64,000 bases of DNA from Caldifarciminota bacterium UBA6260 (GTDB lineage: Bacteria > Hydrothermota > 32-111), in NCBI GenBank assembly GCA_002441125.1, contig DJVI01000015.1, positions 84,037 to 148,036 on the forward strand. Direction: 5' to 3'. The translations under genes and the position numbers were made by a program. Numbering within the stretch: the stretch's first letter is position 1; each line of letters opens with the position of its first letter. Of the stretch, positions 16,533 to 23,461 are shown in pieces. A model generated the notes under the pieces. The model was not told the DNA's origin and did no database searches. It saw only the letters and a program-made list of their open reading frames with translations.

Positions 16533-17249
16533 TTAACTAACAAGAGTTCCTATTTTCTCACCTTTTACAATTTTTATAAGATTACCATATTTTAATATGT
16601 TGAAAACTATTATAGGAAGTTTGTTCTCTTTACTCAATGAAATCGCAGTCATATCCATTACATTGAGTTCTTTTATAAGAACAGAGGAATAGTTTATATT
16701 TTTGAACATCTTGGCATTTCTGTTTTTTACAGGATCAAGGTCAAAAACTCCATCAACTTTTGTTCCTTTAAGAAGAACCTCGCAACCTATCTCTGATGCT
16801 CTTAAAACCGCAGCTGTATCCGTTGTGAAAAAAGGATTCCCTGTTCCGCCTGTAAAGATAACTATTCTTCTTTTATCGAGGTGGGATAAGGCTTTTCTTC
16901 TTATGTAAGGTTCAGCAATCTGTTTTATCTCTATAGCTGTCATCATCCTTGTGCTAACACCCTTTTTCTCTATCATCGACTGTAAGACCATCCCATTTAT
17001 CACAGTTGAAAGCATACCTGTATAATCTGCGGTAACTTTATCAAGGTGAAGTTGATCAACGAGTTTGGATCCTCTGATTATGTTTCCACCACCTATAACT
17101 ATTCCTATATCAACTCCCATCCTGTAAACTTCAACAATTTCATTAACAAGAATCGATAAAGATTTTTCAGAGAAAACATAATCCTTATCTCCAAGTATTT
17201 CACCTGAGAGTTTTAAAAGTATTCTTTTATATTTTGGTTTTTCTTTCAT
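16533..17249 (-). CDS. pyrH: Uridylate kinase (UMP kinase)
   Basis: A 238-residue hexameric UMP kinase of the amino-acid-kinase fold, phosphorylating UMP to UDP in pyrimidine nucleotide synthesis. Motifs: KRILLKLSGE at the N-terminus, DIGIVIGGGNIIRG, DYTGMLSTVINGM and the ATP-site region FTGGTGNPFFTTDTAA. Full length. It abuts tsf without a gap (1 bp) and precedes frr, the near-universal rpsB-tsf-pyrH-frr order. Confidence 0.97.
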   Translation of the reverse strand: MKEKPKYKRILLKLSGEILGDKDYVFSEKSLSILVNEIVEVYRMGVDIGIVIGGGNIIRGSKLVDQLHLDKVTADYTGMLSTVINGMVLQSMIEKKGVSTRMMTAIEIKQIAEPYIRRKALSHLDKRRIVIFTGGTGNPFFTTDTAAVLRASEIGCEVLLKGTKVDGVFDLDPVKNRNAKMFKNINYSSVLIKELNVMDMTAISLSKENKLPIIVFNILKYGNLIKIVKGEKIGTLVS

Positions 17250-17846
17250 CTATTCTCCGATTTTAAAAATCGAGAATCTGCTAACAACTATATTTTCTCC
17301 AAATTTCGCTATATTTTCTTTAATGTAATCTTCAACTGTTTTCTTATCCTCTGAACCGAAGAACTGCTGTTTGTATAGGCAATTCTCTTCGAAGAATTTT
17401 TGCAATTTGTTCTCTATTATTTTATCGATAACATTCTGAGGTTTCTTTTGATCCTTCATCTGTTCTTTGTAAATCTCTTTCTCTTTCTCTATTACTTCCT
17501 GTGGAACATCATTCTGGTTAACATACTGAGGTTCCATAGCACCAATATGGATAGCTATTTGGTGAGCCATATCTATGAACTCTTTCGTTTTAGCAACAAA
17601 ATCTGTTTCACAGTTTACCTCAACAAGAACCCCAAGCTTTTTGTTGTAATGTATATAAGCATCGATTACACCTTCTGATGCAGCTCTCGATGATTTTTTG
17701 GCAGCCTTTAAAATACCTTCTTTTCTAAGGTATTCTATTGCCTTCTCTATATCCCCATCATTCTTTATTAAAGCGTTTTTACAGTCCATTATTCCAAGGC
17801 CTGTTCTCTCTTTTAATTCTTTTATCATATCCATCGTAATATTCAT
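17250..17846 (-). CDS. tsf: Elongation factor Ts
   Basis: A 198-residue guanine nucleotide exchange factor for EF-Tu. The N-terminal UBA-like domain has IKELKERTGLGIMDCKNAL, and the catalytic core shows VEVNCETDFVAKT, with the TDF motif that contacts EF-Tu. The protein is of the short type found in several phyla (about 200 residues against about 280 in E. coli), with one core subdomain. Start follows AAAGGAGTAG. It lies 29 bp downstream of rpsB in the same operon. Confidence 0.96.
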   Translation of the reverse strand: MNITMDMIKELKERTGLGIMDCKNALIKNDGDIEKAIEYLRKEGILKAAKKSSRAASEGVIDAYIHYNKKLGVLVEVNCETDFVAKTKEFIDMAHQIAIHIGAMEPQYVNQNDVPQEVIEKEKEIYKEQMKDQKKPQNVIDKIIENKLQKFFEENCLYKQQFFGSEDKKTVEDYIKENIAKFGENIVVSRFSIFKIGE

Positions 17847-17875
17847 AACTACTCCTTTAAAATTATTCTATAAGA

Positions 17876-18691
17876 TCAATCTATTTTCTTTTTCCTTTTA
17901 ATCCTTTCTATTTTTTCACCATCATCATCGATATCTTCAACCATAGTTTCTTTTCTTCTACTTTCACTCTGTAAAGATTCCTCTCTCTTTTGATTTTCGA
18001 GGAAATCCTTTCTTTCAACAAGTCCTCTGTTAACAGCATCAGAAATGACTTTTGTTACTATTTCTATTGACTTTATAGCATCATCGTTTCCTGGAATTGG
18101 AATCGAAACACTTTCAGGATCAGAGTTGGTGTCAACAAGTGCTATAACTGGAATTCCCATAAGATTAGCTTCATTTATAGCTATCTTATGTTTCTTAGTA
18201 TCAACAACAAACATAACATCAGGCAATCTTGTCATATCCTTTATACCTGAAAAAATCTTTGAAAGTTTTTCAATTTCCCTTTCCTTCATGCTTTTTTCTT
18301 TCTTTGTAAGTTTATCATAATCACCATTTTTCAACTTTGCTTCACTATCTTTCAACTTATCAATCGTTTTTTTAACAGTTGAGAAATTGGTAAGAAGACC
18401 ACCAAGCCATCTTTCGTTGATATAGAAAGAGTTGCAATTCTTAGCTTCCTGTTCGATTATATCTTTTGCCTGCTTTTTAGTACCAACGAAAAGAACCTGA
18501 CCACCATTTGCGACTTTTTCTTTTACAAACTCACTTGCTTTTTTTAACTGTTCAAGTGTTTTTATGAGATCTATTATATAGATTCCGTTCCTTGATGAAA
18601 AAATAAAAGGTTTCATCTTTGGGTTCCATCTTTCGGTTTTATGACCGAAATGAACTCCACACTTTAAAAGTTCTTCAATTGTGATCTGCAT
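17876..18691 (-). CDS. rpsB: 30S ribosomal protein S2
   Basis: A 271-residue S2 protein. ATG at 18691 follows GAAGGAGG and begins MQITIEELLKCGVHFGH, the standard start; upstream in-frame codons belong to the leader. Other motifs: RWNPKMKPFIFSSRNGIYIIDL, FVGTKKQAKD, NERWLGGLLTNFSTV and PVIALVDTNSDP. The C-terminus is extended by about 35 charged residues (ESRRKETMVEDIDDDGEKIE) compared with short S2 proteins. It is preceded by a structured leader (18719-18771), probably its own regulatory site, and followed by tsf. Confidence 0.97.
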   Translation of the reverse strand: MQITIEELLKCGVHFGHKTERWNPKMKPFIFSSRNGIYIIDLIKTLEQLKKASEFVKEKVANGGQVLFVGTKKQAKDIIEQEAKNCNSFYINERWLGGLLTNFSTVKKTIDKLKDSEAKLKNGDYDKLTKKEKSMKEREIEKLSKIFSGIKDMTRLPDVMFVVDTKKHKIAINEANLMGIPVIALVDTNSDPESVSIPIPGNDDAIKSIEIVTKVISDAVNRGLVERKDFLENQKREESLQSESRRKETMVEDIDDDGEKIERIKRKKKID

Positions 18692-18718
18692 AGAAATTCC
18701 TCCTTCGGTTAATACTTC

Positions 18719-18771
18719 CACTGATCCTATGGGAACAGATAAACTGCACCGCCCATAGAATTTGGCCAGTG
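18719..18771 (-). ncRNA. Candidate structured leader (autoregulatory) of rpsB
   Basis: In the 95-bp space between rpsI and rpsB the minus-strand RNA can fold into a two-part hairpin. The outer stem CACTG/CAGTG (18719-18723 with 18767-18771) encloses a perfect 7-bp inner stem CTATGGG/CCCATAG (18752-18758 with 18727-18733), with an 18-base apical loop and an asymmetric internal loop. It ends 28 bp before the rpsB ATG. S2 autoregulates through a leader RNA in other bacteria. Similarity to any known S2 leader class has not been tested. Confidence 0.5.
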
Positions 18772-18786
18772 TGATTTTTTGTTAAA

Positions 18787-19176
18787 TTATCTCTTAGAGA
18801 ACTGATATCTTTTTCTTGCCTTTGCAAGTCCGTATTTTCTTCTTTCTTTCTCTCTCGGATCCCTTGTCAAAAGGCCGTTATCTTTCAATACAACTTTAAA
18901 ATCAGGGAATCTTTTCGCTATAGATCTTGCTATTCCAAGTTTTATAGCATCCTTCTGTCCAGTTATTCCACCACCTGAAACTTTCGCATAAACAGAAATT
19001 TTTCTGTCAAGATTACACAACCTTAAAACATTTAAAAGTTCTTCCCTGTGATCATACCTTTTAATATAATCTTCGAGTTTCTTTCCATTTATCAAAAATT
19101 TCCCCTTTCCTTCAACTAACCTTATCCTTGCAACTGCCTCTTTTCTTCTTCCAACAAAAACATTATTCTCAGCCAA
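18787..19176 (-). CDS. rpsI: 30S ribosomal protein S9
   Basis: A 129-residue S9. It begins with VGRRKEAVARIRLVEGKG, has SGGGITGQKDAIKLGIARS and ends in the invariant basic tail KYGLAKARKRYQFSKR, which reaches the ribosomal P site. Normal length. It lies 9 bp downstream of rplM, the conserved L13-S9 pair, and is followed by the rpsB leader. Confidence 0.98.
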   Translation of the reverse strand: MAENNVFVGRRKEAVARIRLVEGKGKFLINGKKLEDYIKRYDHREELLNVLRLCNLDRKISVYAKVSGGGITGQKDAIKLGIARSIAKRFPDFKVVLKDNGLLTRDPREKERRKYGLAKARKRYQFSKR

Positions 19177-19185
19177 GTTTCCTCC

Positions 19186-19614
19186 TTATAAATTTATTTC
19201 AATTGGATTCTGTGCTTTATGTTTATGGTTTGAGTCGTTATAAACTTTCAACCTTGTCAACATCTTTCTTCCAAGTTTATTTTTTGGAAGCATCCTTTTC
19301 ACAGCAAGTGTTATAACTTTTGATGGGTTCTTCTCAAGCATTTCTTTAAGGTTTGTCTCCTTCAGATTACCAATGTAACCTGAATGGGAATAATACATTT
19401 TACTTAGCATCTTGTTTCCAGTTACCTTAAGATCTTTTGCGTTAATAACTATAACTCCATCACCGTTATCAATATCAGGTTGATAGGTGACCTTCTTTTT
19501 ACCCATAAGAATTGTAGAAATCTTGGTTGAAAGACGACCCAAAGTTTTACCTTTAGCGTCTATGATATACCAGTTATGTTTAATTTCTTTTTCATTTATT
19601 CTCGTAGTTTTCAT
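19186..19614 (-). CDS. rplM: 50S ribosomal protein L13
   Basis: A 142-residue L13, an early-assembly protein of the large subunit. Motifs: WYIIDAKGKTLGRLST, a YQPDIDNGDGVIVINAKDL block, and the AVKRMLPKNKLGRKMLTRLK region near the C-terminus, followed by HKHKAQNP. Full length. It is paired with rpsI and lies 9 bp after the TPR lipoprotein gene, so it probably shares that gene's promoter. Confidence 0.98.
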   Translation of the reverse strand: MKTTRINEKEIKHNWYIIDAKGKTLGRLSTKISTILMGKKKVTYQPDIDNGDGVIVINAKDLKVTGNKMLSKMYYSHSGYIGNLKETNLKEMLEKNPSKVITLAVKRMLPKNKLGRKMLTRLKVYNDSNHKHKAQNPIEINL

Positions 19615-19623
19615 TTAAACTCC

Positions 19624-20700
19624 TTACTTCCCCTGTTTTTTTAATTCTTCATACTTCTTGTAAGCTTCCTGTGACTTATCATTCATCTTCATCCTTGAGT
19701 AACAGTCAGCTTTTATAAGATAGAGATCACTTATCTCAATACCTGTTTTTGAAATATAATCATCTATAGTTTTTATGGCATCCGCAAAATCTTTGTTTTT
19801 ATAATATGCGAAACCTAAATTCAACATAGATTCATAATCATCCTCTTTAAATTTCAAAGCATTTTTAAAGTTGGTTATAGCCTCTTTATAATTCTTTTTT
19901 TCTTCAAGGTAAATCTTCCCTAATTTGAAAGAAACATCGTTTTTGTAAGTTGAGAGTTTTGCTTTCATCACTGAATCTGATGATTCGAATATCTTGTTGA
20001 AGTTTTCAAAATTTTTCAAAGCTTCTTCAAAATTCTTACTTGAGTATGCAATCTCGCCAAGCCAGTAAATTATCTGTGGATTTTCAGCATTGATAGCTTT
20101 TGCCTTATCGAGATACTTTTTCGCCTCATCGAACTTTTCTTCACCTATGTAATATTTTGCAACATTAAAAAATAGTGAAAGGTTCTCTGGATTCTTTGAA
20201 ATAGATTTTTCTATAGTTTTTGTCATATTAGCTTCATCACCATTTTCCGCATAAAGAAGAACAAGGTAATCGTAATTTATAGATGTATCCTTTATCTCTT
20301 CAGCCTTCAAAAGGTACTTTTCATATTTTGCTTTATTCTCTTTACCATCCTTGTTTCTCAAAAAACCTGTCCCGGCATTGAAAAGAACAGGCCAGTAAAA
20401 TTCAACATTTTCTCTCATTTCTTTCAAAACCTGTTTTGTTGTATCCTTTTCGAGTGCAATTAAAAAATATTCGGAAGCTTTGTCAAATTCACTTTTTGAA
20501 CCGTAAGCTTTACCCATCCATAGATACGCTTGTGCGTTATTCGGTTCAAGTTTTATAGCTTCGTTGAACTGAACTATAGCTTTATCAAAATCGTTTTGCT
20601 GCATATATATTATACCTGATGACATATATTGATTGTTACATCCAACAAAAAGTATAATTATCATAGCAACGATTAAAAACAAACTAACAAACTTATTCAT
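19624..20700 (-). CDS. TPR-repeat lipoprotein
   Basis: A 358-residue exported protein with a lipoprotein signal (IVAMIIILFVGC, lipobox Cys at about residue 21) followed by about eight tetratricopeptide repeats, for example MQQNDFDKAIVQFNEAIKLE and AYLWMGKAYGSKSEFDKASE. TPR lipoproteins usually act as assembly or scaffolding factors in the envelope. The particular role here is unknown. It is the first gene after a strong predicted promoter (20739-20766) and leads the operon of rplM, rpsI, rpsB and others, an unusual partner for ribosomal protein genes. Confidence 0.85.
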   Translation of the reverse strand: MNKFVSLFLIVAMIIILFVGCNNQYMSSGIIYMQQNDFDKAIVQFNEAIKLEPNNAQAYLWMGKAYGSKSEFDKASEYFLIALEKDTTKQVLKEMRENVEFYWPVLFNAGTGFLRNKDGKENKAKYEKYLLKAEEIKDTSINYDYLVLLYAENGDEANMTKTIEKSISKNPENLSLFFNVAKYYIGEEKFDEAKKYLDKAKAINAENPQIIYWLGEIAYSSKNFEEALKNFENFNKIFESSDSVMKAKLSTYKNDVSFKLGKIYLEEKKNYKEAITNFKNALKFKEDDYESMLNLGFAYYKNKDFADAIKTIDDYISKTGIEISDLYLIKADCYSRMKMNDKSQEAYKKYEELKKQGK

Positions 20701-20738
20701 TTAATACCTCCTGAAAAAAGAGCAGAATTTAGTGTTTT

Positions 20739-20766
20739 ATTTTATCAAAAAAAAGTTTTTTGTCAA
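20739..20766 (-). promoter_or_regulatory. Predicted sigma70-type promoter of the TPR lipoprotein-rplM operon
   Basis: Minus-strand TTGACA (20761-20766) and TAAAAT (20739-20744) with a 16-bp spacer, about 38 bp upstream of the start codon and its AGGAGG site. Confidence 0.7.
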
Positions 20767-20795
20767 TAGTAAGAACTGAAAGATTAATATAATGT

Positions 20796-21266
20796 TTATT
20801 TAAAAATATTATCTATTATATTATCAATCTCATCTTTAAATTCACTGTCAAATGTCATTTTCTCTTCACTCTCTTCCTTCATAAGTTTAATAATATTTTC
20901 ACTTAACTTTTTTGTTAAAGTTTGAACAACTCCTATTATAGTATCTTTTGAAAAAAGTGAAACTATTATCAGATCATCATTTATAGCAAAATAGAAAAAA
21001 GAGAACTTTTTCCCCTCTTGAAAAAGAGTAAAGAAATAATCCTCTTTAACAAGTTTGGCAATACTTTTAGTAGCGTTGTATATACCAGAGCACAGAGCAC
21101 CCAAAGATTGGGTGAAATAGTTATCCTTTTTCATTCCTGTTTGAAAGAGAACCTGACCTGAAGTGTTAACGATAATTACATTTAAAACTTTTGTGTCCTG
21201 TATAAAGATTTTCAACAACCGTTCAACATCCCTAACGGTTGGTTCATCAAGAACAAGTTTTTTCAT
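20796..21266 (-). CDS. Roadblock/LC7-like protein, last gene of chemosensory cluster
   Basis: A 156-residue soluble protein with an alpha/beta pattern like the roadblock/longin fold (VLNVIIVNTSGQVLFQTG, a central helix GALCSGIYNATKSIAKLV, then FFYFAINDDLIIVSLF) and an acidic C-terminal tail. Roadblock proteins such as MglB bind and regulate small Ras-like GTPases. The family call rests on fold pattern and on two neighbouring genes with the same arrangement, so it is moderate. It lies 12 bp after another roadblock-like gene. No MglA-type GTPase is in the window. Confidence 0.65.
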   Translation of the reverse strand: MKKLVLDEPTVRDVERLLKIFIQDTKVLNVIIVNTSGQVLFQTGMKKDNYFTQSLGALCSGIYNATKSIAKLVKEDYFFTLFQEGKKFSFFYFAINDDLIIVSLFSKDTIIGVVQTLTKKLSENIIKLMKEESEEKMTFDSEFKDEIDNIIDNIFK

Positions 21267-21278
21267 ATTTTTAATTTA

Positions 21279-21623
21279 TTATAGATTACCTTGCAACTGG
21301 TTTGAGATATTTTTAATCTGTATTATGAGAGCACCAATATTTACATTTTTTTCTGCAAGAGCAAAAAGTATAAATTTTTCTTTCGATATGAAAAGTATTT
21401 CACCCTTTTCAGTATAAATTGTTGAAAATATTGGAAGTGTATCAGTGCTTTTCCCTAAACTTTTTTCCATTTCACTGTTTATTTTTGCCACCATTGCACC
21501 CAAAAGATCAGCCATATCACTTTCATAGAATATCTTTTCAACTATAAGTCCATCTTTTGTTAAAACAGCCACACCTTTAACACCAACTATATCCATCAAT
21601 TTTTCAATTTTTTCTTTTATCAT
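21279..21623 (-). CDS. Roadblock/LC7-like protein (MglB-like)
   Basis: A 114-residue protein of typical roadblock length. It opens with KLMDIVGVKGVAVLTKDGL, followed by a helix with DLLGAMVAKINSEMEKSLG and a closing strand pair ILFISKEKFILFALAEKN, the usual MglB/LC7 order. In Myxococcus and Thermus such proteins act as GTPase-activating partners of MglA in polarity and motility. Here the partner GTPase is not seen. It overlaps the upstream TPR-roadblock gene by 4 bp, so the products are probably made together. Confidence 0.75.
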   Translation of the reverse strand: MIKEKIEKLMDIVGVKGVAVLTKDGLIVEKIFYESDMADLLGAMVAKINSEMEKSLGKSTDTLPIFSTIYTEKGEILFISKEKFILFALAEKNVNIGALIIQIKNISNQLQGNL

Positions 21624-22351
21624 TGTTCAAGCACCTGTTTTATGTTTTTTAACAACTGTTTGGCTTTTATAAGAATAAGTCCAATTTTTACAACCTCCTC
21701 TGTAAAAATACCAAGAATATATCCATTCCCTTTAAAAAGGTATATCCTCACTTTTCCTATTTCTATGAATATTCTATCTATAAGTCCAAGTTCAGTTTTA
21801 CTTATAGAATCCTCTGATACTGAAAATATTGTTGAGAAAAGAGCAGATGTTATTTCAGGGTCAAGATTTTCAAGTATCTTCGCTCTTATAACAAGACCAG
21901 ATTCTTCTATTATTATACTTCCCAAAACTCCGTTTATAGAATTTATCTCTTCAAGGGATCTATCAAGCAAATTTTCAGTTTCGTTGGCTGTAATAACATT
22001 ATCTTTTTCAATTTTTTGAAACTCACCTTTTTGTTCAATATTTGATTCATTTTTTTTTACTTCAACTTTATTTGAAATTTCTGAAACTACCGGTTCTGCC
22101 AGAGATTTCACCAAAGGATCATCTGGAAACTCTTTCAAAAGTTCATTCAAAATGTCAGTTGATGATGGATCGTTTAACTCCTTTAACGATCTGTAAAGCA
22201 AAATTTTAGCATCCTTTATATCAGGGAACTCTGAAAGTATAAGTTTACAGTAGTTTATAGATTCGTTGAAAGCTTTGTTCTTAAAAAGATCCTCTGCTAT
22301 CATTATTATTAATGACACACTATCCCTATCAACCTTCATCCCTTCATTCAA
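21620..22351 (-). CDS. TPR plus roadblock-like domain protein
   Basis: A 243-residue protein. Residues 1-90 form about two TPR-like helical hairpins (LFKNKAFNESINYCKLILSE). A charged linker with many Lys and Glu follows. Residues 125-240 form a roadblock-type domain (INGVLGSIIIEESGLVIRAK, then KVRIYLFKGNGYILGIFTE). It overlaps its upstream neighbour by 8 bp and the downstream roadblock gene by 4 bp. The domain pairing suggests a scaffold bringing a small-GTPase regulator to the TPR and CheA components (inference). Confidence 0.65.
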   Translation of the reverse strand: MNEGMKVDRDSVSLIIMIAEDLFKNKAFNESINYCKLILSEFPDIKDAKILLYRSLKELNDPSSTDILNELLKEFPDDPLVKSLAEPVVSEISNKVEVKKNESNIEQKGEFQKIEKDNVITANETENLLDRSLEEINSINGVLGSIIIEESGLVIRAKILENLDPEITSALFSTIFSVSEDSISKTELGLIDRIFIEIGKVRIYLFKGNGYILGIFTEEVVKIGLILIKAKQLLKNIKQVLEQ

Positions 22352-23459
22352 CTTTACCTCCTAAAAGTTCATCGAATGATTTTTGACATTCTTTAAGAGA
22401 TTCAATCAAGTTTTCAACTTTACTCATCTCGTCGGGTGTTTGAAGATTATCGTAAAGTGAAATCAATTCATCTATACTCTTTTTAATATCTCCCCTTTTA
22501 AAATATGCAAAAGAGTTATATTTTTTCATGAACTGATCATCAACTCCCTCATTTTTTGCAATCAGAGAATACTCGTTTATCTTGTCAAACTGGTTTGTTG
22601 CAAAGAATGAATATATAATCATCCTGTAAGCTTCAACCTTTTTGGGATCCCTTTTTAGGTAATTTTTTAACTCGCTTATAGCTTTATCGAAAAGCCCATC
22701 ATCGAAATAATGTTTAGCTACATCAAAACTGTTCTCAACATCATCCTTCTTGTTTCCCTCAATAACAACTATCCCCAATGTAATCATACCATATATCAGT
22801 TTTGCTATTTCAAACTCATCGCCATATTTTTCAGCTATATCCTTAATCGTGTTCTTTCCATTTATCATTGAAAATATTTCCCATTCTTTTGGTTTTAAAT
22901 CGAGAAGATCCATCTTGTCTGGATTGTCTGAGATTTTTGGGACAACAGAAGAGTTTGGTATTTTTGCTGATAGTCTTGACCATTCATCGATTCTTCTCGA
23001 ACCTTCCATTATCAAAGATTCTGTTTTTATTTTAAATCTGAAAAGATTGTCAAGCACAAAATTACCTTCCTCAAATTTAAAATATCCTTCTCTCCACTCA
23101 AAAAGTTTGTAAATTGTATCCTCTATACGAAGCTGTAAAAATTTTCTAAACTCATTTTCACCCATTATGTTAATTTTTATGATCTCTTTAGCTATCTCAA
23201 CATCATCATTTTGAATTTTGTTGAGTATCCTTTCTTCATAAAACTCTTTCGTAATTTTTCCTGCTTTTATAAGGAGTAGTGGTAAGGTTTGTCCTTCGAG
23301 CCTAACAAAAACAACATTCCCATTTTCAAAATATACATTGGCTTTTTCATCTTTTGATGAATCGATTTTTAAAATACCACTCTTCTGGTTAAAAGAGAGG
23401 ATCTGAAAAAGATCTATAAGATTAAGTTCACTGATAGGTCCTTCTATAGCCAAAATCAC
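22344..23459 (-). CDS. DUF4388 (PatA-like N-terminal) and TPR protein
   Basis: A 371-residue soluble protein. The N-terminal 100 residues show the DUF4388/PatA pattern (LNLIDLFQILSFNQKSGILK, then VYFENGNVVFVRLEG). A winged-helix-like middle holds EWEIFSMINGKNTIKDIAEKYG. TPR-like helices follow from about residue 245 (AKHYFDDGLFDKAISELKNY). DUF4388 proteins are common in surface-motility and polarity systems with roadblock proteins and response regulators. It lies 2 bp after the large TPR gene and overlaps the next gene by 8 bp. Confidence 0.8.
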   Translation of the reverse strand: MILAIEGPISELNLIDLFQILSFNQKSGILKIDSSKDEKANVYFENGNVVFVRLEGQTLPLLLIKAGKITKEFYEERILNKIQNDDVEIAKEIIKINIMGENEFRKFLQLRIEDTIYKLFEWREGYFKFEEGNFVLDNLFRFKIKTESLIMEGSRRIDEWSRLSAKIPNSSVVPKISDNPDKMDLLDLKPKEWEIFSMINGKNTIKDIAEKYGDEFEIAKLIYGMITLGIVVIEGNKKDDVENSFDVAKHYFDDGLFDKAISELKNYLKRDPKKVEAYRMIIYSFFATNQFDKINEYSLIAKNEGVDDQFMKKYNSFAYFKRGDIKKSIDELISLYDNLQTPDEMSKVENLIESLKECQKSFDELLGGKVE

Positions 23460-23461
23460 TC

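Noticed and set aside
21642..22019. Plus-strand open frame of 125 codons
   Set aside because: Shadow of the TPR-roadblock gene on the other strand, without ribosome site or motif.
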